Source: Bacteroidales bacterium (GTDB lineage Bacteria; Bacteroidota; Bacteroidia; Bacteroidales; WCHB1-69). Taken from it: a stretch of 64,000 nt of DNA. Below the pieces are notes generated by a model, which was not told where the DNA came from, searched no databases, and was given only the letters and a program-made list of their open reading frames with translations. The first letter of the stretch is position 1, and each line of letters starts with the position of its first letter. Where the stretch lies: the NCBI GenBank assembly GCA_017454945.1, contig JAFTCA010000004.1:1-64000 (forward strand), written 5' to 3'. Of this stretch, positions 55,001 to 61,104 are shown piece by piece. A program made the position numbers and the translations under genes.

Positions 55001-55622
55001 TGAGTGGCGTGCGGAGACTCTCACGGTCGATACGTGGGTTGATTACCAGTGAGTTGCCAGCCGCCTGGCCGATGATTGGCGAAGTGAATTCGGGTGCAGA
55101 GCCACTATAGCAGATGGTGAAGTAGCAACATCCCGGTTCCCCAGCCGGAATAGGTGCAGGCACGCCACCCGAATGATCCCATTTATACGGCTGAACGCAG
55201 ATTTCGTAGTTGCCCTCGGGCAGCATCATCGCATCTTGCCACGAGATGCCCTGCATTCTGACATCACGGCCAGTGATGTGCGCCATCACGGTCTTGAAGT
55301 CCATATAGGTCAGCCGCTTGTTCTCGCCCGCACTGATAGTCAATGGCGTTACAGGTGCCATATTGTTCGGCGTTTCCAGACTGAAGGTCTTTCCCGTGGC
55401 TGAGAATGAGCACGATACAGTGATAGTCACGTAAACATGCTCTGTTTCAGGCCCCGTGTTTTGCATAAAAACATTAAAGTACCTCATTGGGTCGTCAAGG
55501 TAGGTGAGACCGGATGAGGGAAACATCTGAACCTTCGGTGTTACAATGGTGGTGATTTGGGCGCGCAATCCCGTCATCAGAACCATAAATAAGACTAAAA
55601 GTAAGGTGGCTGTGCGTTTCAT
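46026..55622 (-). CDS. giant secreted protein with TANFOR-like N-terminal domain
   Basis: A 3198-residue protein. The signal peptide is 1-22 (ending LRAQ). The first 185 residues (LTYLDDPMRYFNVFMQNTG, LPEGNYEICVQPYKWD, GCCYFTICY) resemble the domain I recall as TANFOR, named from Tannerella. FN3-like sandwiches run to about 730. A large beta-rich body follows (730-2350), broken by a Gln-rich linker at about 1262-1282. Then comes a Gly/Thr/Ser/Arg-rich, probably disordered stretch (about 2380-2650) and a folded C-terminal part (2660-3198). There is no sorting domain, lipobox or catalytic motif that I can recognise. The frame is intact over 9.6 kb. It starts 19 bases after the barrel gene. Likely function: surface display or assembly of an extracellular structure, an inference. 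Confidence 0.8.
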   Translation of the reverse strand: MKRTATLLLVLFMVLMTGLRAQITTIVTPKVQMFPSSGLTYLDDPMRYFNVFMQNTGPETEHVYVTITVSCSFSATGKTFSLETPNNMAPVTPLTISAGENKRLTYMDFKTVMAHITGRDVRMQGISWQDAMMLPEGNYEICVQPYKWDHSGGVPAPIPAGEPGCCYFTICYSGSAPEFTSPIIGQAAGNSLVINPRIDRESLRTPLSDADELSDSRAGSNYTTLTPTKKITFSWTDVLSNCINNSNLNYMFKLVEVTPQQTVQDAITQNRVIFAINAGSRTTCIIDTLTDLQIKLQRGHTYAAQVTAVAKDPNTVLRLGNDGKSQIIAFTWGKAINIQRPTRPIVTTDSSTSDNKDAVLKTIYNPYLISPVVDDDAADVLTKNYPEESSYRPANTLKLIDNTYYQINPKSDFRIAWMPLRGDSVTFVEYKLNLYEYIGGDVNYSTTRAPLKTYRTDKSAGNFAISNTDYIAMPEEWKSSFESGKKYFLVLEAAAHYKYLRTTTYTTTTTPAGGLPSTSTSKRYMVMSGTEFYYTNEIFQWGIDSGLLETVRLAQLSYPVDMTTAVADYAKDDLSIDEVYNDNSLKFKWSRAGNVAVQDTVTYNLIIAKLPKGRIPSQVKDTLLIFKNITDNEYMNDQIRDSLKLGEKYIAFVETVIKKQNKGTSDYIIPNKGRSWRAAFKIVETEELSADLDKSVNCYADMYASINKKDTLRPKDIGTLKGKELKMNKFKVVFEDVQLKTDTIKDKKTKKIKTIRKSYYGTGYLVWHPFGFDTRIKVQLDSILFNKDYEIFGGCAKTLAFDNKSMLPMDFSGKIGEKTEKEINDMYKDIKDDKDCKEYLDAFNEMKGSYVSMGGLIGMGDKRESPAFYLPLRVNSQDFFLPSDGSNIMLTVNNMYFTPKTALMNLFALFYSHEDNVYIPMVATNICMDPDDFLAGADDGFDLYLAKSIEMSMKDGYKMRLKTASKLGSKDDGTVISFGKRDGYKRGGFQQLNLEFEMDINEDGLLGINPKSGVPQKDIPVKIRAMAQLQSWSNWLARVSMDAFALEDAPEISFVPGKGIWYDHSNISNPNKFPKDYKPTGSKDKAGNTWQGFFMEDLGVVLSDKISTAFGTAKDEKNTKSMYYYTYGANGQIKDSSEVSYTKGCLGFHAANIIIDSEGFTADFRTHDLLNAATDKAGGWAFSIDTLGLKVEKNKFKNGYINGTVQVPLMSGRLHYNCVVATDQLTFGLNTHKKDTLSLDIWAASLDIHQSYFKLVHQLKDKPATEQQTAQQQHQQQQQQQSQQNAGDNNNTAQNPPKPKTSIDLQLNGVININFEKIGIPVSFAAVKFEKLTLRNYAEQKDTNAKRVGDSDLWFYMGNWSKASPQHYLASDTHDEVIKGSIGNVFTYSVESIDGIIDKDGDKVKLGFQTVCKVGFKTGGETGDAFSLDATCGFKVWGKVNYKTWDVDKNDLGGSLDSIRIKTDCFSVFKLDGAIAWIGKESKDPTYGEGMFGTLKVTVMDKVTISMAAGFGTKDETKWWFFEGAGDGFKAGIEPLYFTGLGGGFAYNMTVKENAKLINAKAHELISDKTTGSLSSKLITGNLSECAYKPQKDSWVAKAGISMQLSNEKVMNADGILTLRVSKGKFSGILIDATAYVMSNVTSTASDQSAEAKNSNPLLVARTILGYEQNDDMHYFRLSLCVKGELDLANFIKDKAGANNSFKKLADTLNCMGKDIMKDVACAYDPTEVDKKGKGQEAGQAAGKQGSDTAKKDDRQLKLALTAQVPIDLEIKSYKKGHKPASCHSALGVDWYFSVGKPSSKEERVMFDLNADMIVCKATAEFTFYFITGNNFDYSLPPLDPEVQEFFYGEKKGKQAKGSDLDKVNNQGEKLVADFGGPKFEKAGGFAMGATFKAKVEFEFFLYVKVMAALGFDVALMDTKGQSCEGYDEIGKNSFYAMGQLYAMLQGSAGISINLGFWKGKLELCSLGMGALLKGGGPRPSWAFGLLRLKASVLNGLLSINTSVDFSVGHVCVPGAGDPLANVNFFESVSPGHDKIEDAKLKENLVEPFGGGVIVSNMPWNEEIILCSEEADAKGTSARRFIFVMEQSQCGYSYSEDGKKWIAANNDINITNYKKDNLIQKFEHKEGGFQASTLQKWHFTARAFEYREPLKKNGSVEKYYDVTTCKTKGTGTLNQCNWYDPKYDNDKDNNVHIFRQDTTIYIKTDAMPASLYNQVVYTWPYNGDPAVPIKAIEVNETQGGDIFIYMTKARPDLFNKNTLAENGKEIQAWALKGYGGKDGIMQCSDIMYSTGKTNSVKIKMPANFIEKGKPYMVRMVLVNQKDYQSALDVVMQQQQVSTMSTYELTSQNWDQVYASHSFSSSTSSSGGKTNVTSDGELNIKVTGTGTGPGGLQIKHQDVVEVKREGDIHHGREVGSLHDMVGKELGGKLDGVNHNINGKLDDMYDKNHGTIDRTGGRNGKLINPTDNLIRGRGTSAILTDNRINEGVLKGSEPLLKGNGGGGRPIVKSVGPPAPEVDNNRVMMDNQDRNTQMANTNLRATGNTRSGVVRSAGPTPTGGTGGTSRAIRKTSTSIKTPAVATGRSGKQLAGTVSTGSSGNKAIAPAGSRTRPSKGLVGTRVSGSGVAIATHSNHFSGSVLKPTSSSQDNQQSVVDVSDYQFEKLKEDYTEQGKDTSMLYERTSLEKYHIACSIGDTIYDLCFKTDAQFSNYGELFENIMGAFNSGISSNNQQISTTKIIFPIASSTLQQKFNWYSYLFTSYTPDDPKRYNKGVTLPPIATFVIDTEKESRSHVMAKHFFLAREFGIMKAVTNSTASAVTKIPHQSSSSFSNMGKGANKGSYDDITCEYGKDFFNGTRGGIIVDPQAKWKNANYRLLMLNADERYIDFNYISDSYARDPNQFDELFRGYWRIPNMLEISSDQHSKTPVITTASFEENSSKYEDKNGTRTSTVTVTITDYATPTMYQDIKMYYNFFQKCVNIAVYLNGRGYSYKTAQLKKLYTNAKQNTIFQFDNDFPYQITKATVITQYFHNWKAFYDNPSKELKLTEGNYNNYYHAGYLYFWYHHKYCNNYQGTKGMTVDQGKTANRVSPWYDNLNNLGKGDKTYVKIIYLDKARPDPTSYYNTDYGHNFFRTADDIADQINSNLAGQGQSIKDTPFRYNNTTSSHWPLNYKNVNTYSTFKTINDQTKALKTVDDADGWFE

Positions 55623-55641
55623 AGTTATGGGGATTTAGATG

Positions 55642-57597
55642 TTATTCTTGTTGTTTGGCTCTTTTTTTCTGACTTTTTTCAAAAATCTTATCCAACTTCT
55701 TGTTCATGCGTTCTTCCTTCTTCTTGTTGCCTTCGCCTTTTTTGATGACAACCTTGTTGAAGGAATATGTGTAGGCCAGCGTGAAACGGCAATCTAGGGC
55801 GGTGGCAATCTTCTGGCCAATGACAATGTTCTCGCTGAAGTTGCTTAGCGACAGGTACATAGAGGCCGAGTGGGCACTATTGTAATTGAAAGTGCTGCCG
55901 ACGCAGTTGCTGACAGAGATATTGTTGCTGGCACCTTCATCCTTGATAATGTTGTAGCCGCAAGAGCCGTTGTAGAAAGCGTTCCAGTTGAGTTTGTCTT
56001 TCGACATGATGTTGTAGCTCAAGCCGTAATGCAACGTGTGGGAGTCGTAATTGTAGCCTTCGCTTTTCGAGATGGAGTAGTCGTAGCCGACATTCAATGA
56101 CAGGCGGATGGCGCGGAGCATGATGTTATAGCCGGCGCCTGCCGAGATGGTCATCACATCGCCTGAAGCGGAGAAGTAGTTTTTATTCAGGTTTTTATTT
56201 TGGACAAAGTCGAAGTTAACAAAGACGGTGTGGTCGTTGTTTTTGTAGAAAGTGTAGGATGGGGCAAACATGACCGTGTGGGTGATGCGGTTCAAGCGGA
56301 TGGAGTCGGGAACTATGCAGGTGCCATCATACTGGTTCTGCTTGATGCCGTTGTACATGATGCCGAGTTCCAGATTTTCGGTGATGTTGTTGTTCCAGTT
56401 CATGCTGTAAGTGATCACCTGGTTGGTGTACATCTGCTTGTGATTCAGGTTGTCGCGTTGTATGTAGCCCACCAGCGTCAGGTTCGATTTGCCTTTAAAC
56501 ATCCTGAAATTGGTGTTGGCGCCCAAACTGTGCGTGTTCTGGCTGAAATTGCTGGTTCCTAATGAGGCATAGTCGGGCTGGATGAACCGGTAGGTGAGGC
56601 TTCCGTTGAAAATCTTGGTGTGGAAGTTCATGGCTGCGTCGCCGGCAAAACGCACAATGGAGTTGCCGCGCACACCGTAAAGCCAGGCTATGTTCTTCAG
56701 GGTTTTGTGTGATTTCTCGCTGACATTGAGAATGCTGTCTCGGATGTCGTCAGAATAGAAGCTGACGCCCAAGTTGGCGGTGAACGAAAACCAGCGGCGG
56801 ATGGCGAAGCGCCCCGACAGGCCGATGGCCAGGTTCTCCTTGCCCTTGATGGTGTCGCGCCACTCTTCGGGCAGCGTGTTTAGCTGGTCCTTAGCCTTGA
56901 ATACCGACAAGTCGATGTAGTTCTGTGCATTGCCGACACCAATCTTGACACCTCCGCCCCAGCGGCGGTATTGCGGTAGCGACGACTCGGGAATGTTCAG
57001 CCCTAACAGCGAGTCGGAGAGACGCTGGAAGGCGCTGCGGTCGTCGTATTGCCGCAGGTTGGTCTTCCGGTTGATGATGCCGCCGAAGGCCGCTGCACGT
57101 AGCAACTTGCCTTGATATTCGACACCTGCACCCAAGAAGGTGAGGCCCGAATAGGTGTAGTTGGAGAAGTGCAGACTGCTGGTGCCAATATGGAAACGCC
57201 AACGCTTGTAGGTGGGTGTCATACCTAGCGAAATGGCGGGCAGTCGCGGATAGGAGAAGTTGGTGCTGTTGTTGATGAAATAGAACGAGATGGGCAGGTT
57301 GAACCCGTAGATGCTGAAGTTGAAGTTGCCGAACAACGAATACGAAAACGGCGTGGAATAGTAGGTGGGCGAGTTGTTGTGTGCAATGCCCATCGATGCG
57401 CCGACACTACCCGAAATGGTTAGAGGGTCGGCATTTTTGATGGCATTTATACGCTGCCTTATCTGCGCATCGGCTGGCATGATGGCCATCATAAGGAGCA
57501 CAATCAGCAGCCAAATGGATTTTTTAGGGGAAAATAAGGCAATATGAAATCTACTGGCAATAAGTTTCTTATGCCATTCGCGACTGGTAAAAGTCAT
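55642..57597 (-). CDS. outer-membrane beta-barrel protein of the giant-protein operon
   Basis: A 651-residue protein. A basic N-terminus of about 25 residues precedes a signal-like helix (about 27-45, ending ADAQ). From about 55 to 625 it alternates short strands with turns and aromatic ends, as in a porin-like barrel of 20 or more strands. There is no plug or carboxypeptidase-like domain, so it is not TonB-dependent. The last 25 residues are highly Lys-rich (KKEERMNKKLDKIFEKSQKKR), odd for an outer-membrane C-terminus. It is first gene of the three-gene operon and probably the pore or anchor for the giant protein. Confidence 0.75.
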   Translation of the reverse strand: MTFTSREWHKKLIASRFHIALFSPKKSIWLLIVLLMMAIMPADAQIRQRINAIKNADPLTISGSVGASMGIAHNNSPTYYSTPFSYSLFGNFNFSIYGFNLPISFYFINNSTNFSYPRLPAISLGMTPTYKRWRFHIGTSSLHFSNYTYSGLTFLGAGVEYQGKLLRAAAFGGIINRKTNLRQYDDRSAFQRLSDSLLGLNIPESSLPQYRRWGGGVKIGVGNAQNYIDLSVFKAKDQLNTLPEEWRDTIKGKENLAIGLSGRFAIRRWFSFTANLGVSFYSDDIRDSILNVSEKSHKTLKNIAWLYGVRGNSIVRFAGDAAMNFHTKIFNGSLTYRFIQPDYASLGTSNFSQNTHSLGANTNFRMFKGKSNLTLVGYIQRDNLNHKQMYTNQVITYSMNWNNNITENLELGIMYNGIKQNQYDGTCIVPDSIRLNRITHTVMFAPSYTFYKNNDHTVFVNFDFVQNKNLNKNYFSASGDVMTISAGAGYNIMLRAIRLSLNVGYDYSISKSEGYNYDSHTLHYGLSYNIMSKDKLNWNAFYNGSCGYNIIKDEGASNNISVSNCVGSTFNYNSAHSASMYLSLSNFSENIVIGQKIATALDCRFTLAYTYSFNKVVIKKGEGNKKKEERMNKKLDKIFEKSQKKRAKQQE

Positions 57598-57650
57598 ATT
57601 TTGTTCGTTAGAGTGTAGAGGTGTTTCGATAATCGTGAGGTTTTATTCCC

Positions 57651-57682
57651 GCAAACTTACAATATTATTTTAGAGAAGTCAA
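57651..57682 (-). promoter_or_regulatory. promoter of the barrel/giant protein/FN3 operon
   Basis: The minus strand reads TTG (57682-57680), 20 nt, TAAGTTTG (57659-57652) followed by C. The start would be near 57645, about 48 bases before the ATG. The rest of the gap up to the tRNA at 57911 holds no gene that I can support. Confidence 0.75.
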
Positions 57683-57910
57683 GAGGGAAAAGAACAATTT
57701 TTTTTGAAAAAGAGACAGCCAGAAGCCAGTATGGATAAGGAATGGGCGATTTTTGGAAGAAAATGGTACGGCATTTCCGCAAAGCGAAAGAGTGTGATGT
57801 TGACGAGAGAGTGAACTTCAAGGCATCACGCAAAACAACAATGAAGAAAAGTGAGAAAATAAAAAAAAACGACATAATCTCTTTTAATACAGATGATTAT
57901 ATCGTCTCGG

Positions 57911-57995
57911 CGGAGAGTGAGGGATTCGAACCCCCGGAGGTGTTACCCTCAACGGTTTTCAAGACCGCCGCAATCGACCACTCTGCCAACTCTCC
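57911..57995 (-). tRNA. tRNA-Ser (anticodon UGA)
   Basis: An 85-nt class II cloverleaf on the minus strand: acceptor GGAGAGT/ACTCTCC, anticodon stem gcggt/accgt enclosing CTTGAAA (anticodon TGA), a long variable arm (gggtaacacctcc region), T arm gttcgaa, discriminator G. CCA is not encoded. Confidence 0.95.
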
Positions 57996-57999
57996 GCGG

Positions 58000-58028
58000 C
58001 AAAAATAAGAAAATTTTCTTTTGGGCAA
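58000..58028 (-). promoter_or_regulatory. promoter of tRNA-Ser
   Basis: The minus strand reads TTG (58028-58026), 18 nt, TATTTTTG (58007-58000), the same box and spacing as at tRNA-Cys. Confidence 0.7.
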
Positions 58029-58138
58029 AGTGACAATCTTTATTTTTATAGAAAATTCAATAAATTATTGATATACAAATTATTATGATTAGTATTTTAT
58101 GCTGTAAAAAATTTTCTTTCAAAAACCACATTTTTTTG

Positions 58139-58146
58139 TATTTTTG
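58139..58146 (+). promoter_or_regulatory. -7 element of the SRP RNA gene
   Basis: TATTTTTG followed by cagc lies just before the RNA 5' end. A degenerate TTC stands 18 nt upstream. Confidence 0.65.
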
Positions 58147-58149
58147 CAG

Positions 58150-58255
58150 CGGGTAAGTCTTGTACGATCTGCTCCCTTTCAACTCCCCCAGGACAGGAAT
58201 GTAGCAAGGGTACATCGGTTGTAGCGATGCGATATAAGTAGCTTACCCTTTTTTT
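58150..58255 (+). ncRNA. ffs: signal recognition particle RNA, small bacterial (4.5S) type
   Basis: About 105 nt. The conserved domain IV apex is visible (ccccaggacaggaatgtagc, then aaggg), with the asymmetric loop and GNAR-type tip. The 5' gggtaag (58151-58157) pairs with cttaccc (58242-58248) to close the rod. The 3' end runs into seven T, an intrinsic terminator. The RNA binds Ffh and directs membrane and secreted proteins to the translocon. Confidence 0.9.
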
Positions 58256-58268
58256 ATTGTAATAGGTT

Positions 58269-58889
58269 ATGCTGCTCAAAATCTATCCCGAGAATCCTAA
58301 TCCGCGCGAAATAAGTAAAGTGGTGGAATGCCTGAAAGACGGCGGGGTGATCATTTATCCCACCGACACCATCTACGGCATCGGCTGCGATATCTACATG
58401 CAGAAGAGTGTGGAACGCATAACCTCTATCCTCGGCAATGCGAAGAAGAAGTCGAGTATGACCTTCATCTGTCAGGATTTGAGCCACTTGTCCGATTTTA
58501 CCAAGCCTATTCCCAACAATGTGTTCAAGTCTATGAAAAAGGCACTGCCCGGACCGTTCACCTTCATTCTGCCGGCCAACAACAATGTGCCGAAGATCAT
58601 CCAAAGCAATAAGAAAACCGTCGGCATCCGCGTGCCGGACAATAATATCATCCGAGAAATCGTTTCAGTACTCGGTCATCCCATTTTGTCCACCTCGGTC
58701 AAGGATGACGATGAGATTGTGGAATATACTACCGACCCCGAACTGATATACGAACGCTATGGCCATCTGGTTGATATGGTGATTGATGGCGGCTACGGCG
58801 GCAATGTTCCTTCCACAGTGGTGGATTGTACCTCCGACGAGATGGAAGTGGTGCGTGAAGGGCTCGGTGATGTAGATTTGCTTTATTAA
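58269..58889 (+). CDS. tsaC: threonylcarbamoyl-AMP synthase (Sua5/YrdC family)
   Basis: A 206-residue enzyme that makes threonylcarbamoyl-AMP from threonine, bicarbonate and ATP for the t6A37 tRNA modification. It has YPTDTIYGIGCD at the N-terminus, KKKSSMTFICQDL, PGPFTFILP, VGIRVPDN and PSTVVDCTSDEMEVVREG, in the family order. It lacks the extra Sua5 C-terminal domain. It starts 13 bases after the SRP RNA terminator, so read-through may supply part of its transcription. Confidence 0.94.
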   Translation: MLLKIYPENPNPREISKVVECLKDGGVIIYPTDTIYGIGCDIYMQKSVERITSILGNAKKKSSMTFICQDLSHLSDFTKPIPNNVFKSMKKALPGPFTFILPANNNVPKIIQSNKKTVGIRVPDNNIIREIVSVLGHPILSTSVKDDDEIVEYTTDPELIYERYGHLVDMVIDGGYGGNVPSTVVDCTSDEMEVVREGLGDVDLLY

Positions 58890-58904
58890 CCAGAACAGAG
58901 GCTC

Positions 58905-60224
58905 GTGTTTAGAAAAATTGCCAATACATTTGGAACCAGATTGTTAGCTGCCGTTTGCAACTTCTTGATTGCAATCGTCATCTCGCAGTCGGTGGGCGAT
59001 GTGGGCAAAGGTGAGCAGTCGCTGCTGCTGGCGACCATTACCTTCATCCTCATCTTTTCGGATATTGTCAGTGGCAACAGTCTGGTCTATCTCACGCCCA
59101 AACACGCCTTTCACAAGCTGGTCTTTCCCGCCGCCCTCTGGTCGTCGTTGGTTGGCCTTTTCGCCATCGGCTTTATGTTGCTCTTTTACGGGGAGTTATC
59201 ACCCATATTGGCGCTGCATACCGGACTGTTGGCGGTGCTGGCATCGTTGCGGGCCATTCCCGTCGAGGTGCTCATCGGTCGCGAGAAGGTGCGGCAGGCC
59301 AACCTGCTCAACCTGCTGCAGCCGGTGCTGATTCTGCTTACTTTGCTGCTGGGCTACTTTGTGATGGAAAATTACTCCATCTTCAGTTATATCGTTGCAC
59401 TGTATGTTTCTTACGGGCTCACGTGGCTGCTGGGCCTGTGGATGCTGCGCGACGAGTTCCGAGGTTTCCACATCGAGCCGCTGGCAGCTTACCGTCAGGT
59501 GGTGGGCGACCTGTTTAAGTACGGAGCACTGAACCAACTGGGCCACTTTGTGCAGTTCTTCAATCTCCGTATGGGCTACTATCTTTTGGATATGTATATG
59601 GATAAAGGGCGCGTGGGCATCTTCTCCAATGCCGTGTCGCTGTCGGAAGCCATCTGGATTATCAGTAACAGCATCGCCCTTGTGCAGTACGCGCGTATCG
59701 CCAATGCGCAGAATGAGCGATACTCGCAAAAGCTGACACTCAGTTTGGCCAAACTCTGCTTCGTCGTATCGTTGCTGGCGGTACTCTTCTTGTCTGTGCT
59801 GCCGTCTTCGTTTTACCAGCTGCTCTTCGGTCCCGAATTTGGCGAGCTGCCCGGCGTGATTCGCATTCTGGCGCCTGGCGTGCTCATGTACTCGCTGTTC
59901 CTCATCATCGGCCACTACTACTCGGGCATCGGCAAGTACCAGATGAACACCTACGCTGCGCTCTGCGGCCTCTTCTTTACGGTCACCATGGGCTTCCTGC
60001 TCATTCCGCGCTTCGACATCTACGGCGCCGCCGCCACTTCCACGTTAGCCTATTCCGCCAATGCCGTCTTTATCCTCATCTGCTTCTTCAAGTCGTCACA
60101 GTTCACATGGCGCGATATGCTGATAAGTCGTGAGGAGGTGCGCTCGTATTACATTGAATTTAAGGATTATATATGCAACTTCTTTAAGGATAATTCCGAT
60201 ACCGATAAATCATCCATGCCATGA
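58905..60224 (+). CDS. oligosaccharide flippase-family protein
   Basis: A 439-residue inner-membrane protein with about 12 helices. The start (MFRKIANTFGTRLLAAVCNFLIAIVISQSVG) and the helix pattern are of the MOP flippase superfamily (polysaccharide synthesis branch). It begins with GTG 15 bases after tsaC; its stop overlaps the next start as ATGA. It differs clearly from the flippase at 18882-20378. It probably exports a lipid-linked glycan. Confidence 0.85.
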   Translation: MFRKIANTFGTRLLAAVCNFLIAIVISQSVGDVGKGEQSLLLATITFILIFSDIVSGNSLVYLTPKHAFHKLVFPAALWSSLVGLFAIGFMLLFYGELSPILALHTGLLAVLASLRAIPVEVLIGREKVRQANLLNLLQPVLILLTLLLGYFVMENYSIFSYIVALYVSYGLTWLLGLWMLRDEFRGFHIEPLAAYRQVVGDLFKYGALNQLGHFVQFFNLRMGYYLLDMYMDKGRVGIFSNAVSLSEAIWIISNSIALVQYARIANAQNERYSQKLTLSLAKLCFVVSLLAVLFLSVLPSSFYQLLFGPEFGELPGVIRILAPGVLMYSLFLIIGHYYSGIGKYQMNTYAALCGLFFTVTMGFLLIPRFDIYGAAATSTLAYSANAVFILICFFKSSQFTWRDMLISREEVRSYYIEFKDYICNFFKDNSDTDKSSMP

Positions 60225-61027
60225 AAAAAATAGCCAAAGCATTGAAGGCGTTGCGCCTTATTGCCGCCAATCCATACCTGCTGAACGCCGTGCTGAACAA
60301 TGAGACGGTGAAGAAAAAGGAGGTGGCCGACAAGTATGGCTTGCCTGACGGACTGCCTGTGGTGGATCTGGAAACGCTGTTCCCCGACTTCCAACAACAG
60401 GTTTCGCCCTATTCCTATTTGTCGGGCATGACTTTGCCTATTGACCTCGCCTTGCTGAAGGCTGTGGCACAGAAGTATCAGGCACAGAGTTATTTCGAGA
60501 TTGGCACTTGGCGTGGTGAGAGCGTGGCCAATGTGGCAGCTGTGGTGCCGCAATGCACCACTTTCAACCTGTCGAAAGAGGAAATTTTGTCACTGGGCTA
60601 TCCGCAGGAGTATGCTTCCCTGCACGCCTTCTTCTCTGAAAAATTGCCCAATGTGACGCAGTTGTGGGGCAACTCGCTCACGTTCGACTTTTCGGAGCAC
60701 TATGGCCGTTACGACCTCGTGTTTGTGGATGGCGACCATCATTCCGAAGCAGTGAAAAAAGATACGGAAACTGCCTTTAAGTTAGTTCGTAACGACCACT
60801 CTATCATCGTTTGGCACGATTATGGCTCCGATACTGAGACGGTGCGTTGGAGTGTCCTTTCAGGCATCCTCGACGGCACTCCTGCCGACAAGCGCAATCA
60901 CCTCTATCATGTGGCGAACACCATGTGTGCCATTTATTTACCGCAAGAGGTAATGTCGCATCCGCTGGTTCCTTTCGAGAAGCCGCACCGTTATTTTGAT
61001 ATCGACATCAAACTTCAGAAAATATAG
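60221..61027 (+). CDS. class I SAM-dependent methyltransferase
   Basis: A 268-residue protein with FEIGTWRGESVANV (SAM-binding motif I) and YDLVFVDGDHHSEAVKKDTE (motif of the methyltransferase-24 group). The N-terminal 75 residues form a helical cap. It is translationally coupled to the flippase gene by an ATGA overlap, so sugar or small-molecule modification in polysaccharide synthesis is the likely role. The target is unknown. Confidence 0.8.
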   Translation: MKKIAKALKALRLIAANPYLLNAVLNNETVKKKEVADKYGLPDGLPVVDLETLFPDFQQQVSPYSYLSGMTLPIDLALLKAVAQKYQAQSYFEIGTWRGESVANVAAVVPQCTTFNLSKEEILSLGYPQEYASLHAFFSEKLPNVTQLWGNSLTFDFSEHYGRYDLVFVDGDHHSEAVKKDTETAFKLVRNDHSIIVWHDYGSDTETVRWSVLSGILDGTPADKRNHLYHVANTMCAIYLPQEVMSHPLVPFEKPHRYFDIDIKLQKI

Positions 61028-61104
61028 GTAAAGCCGTTGATGTGCGCATTCTTTATCTTCGCTTTTCTGCGTAATCTGCGGAAATTATTAAAGGGGAAAT
61101 CTGA

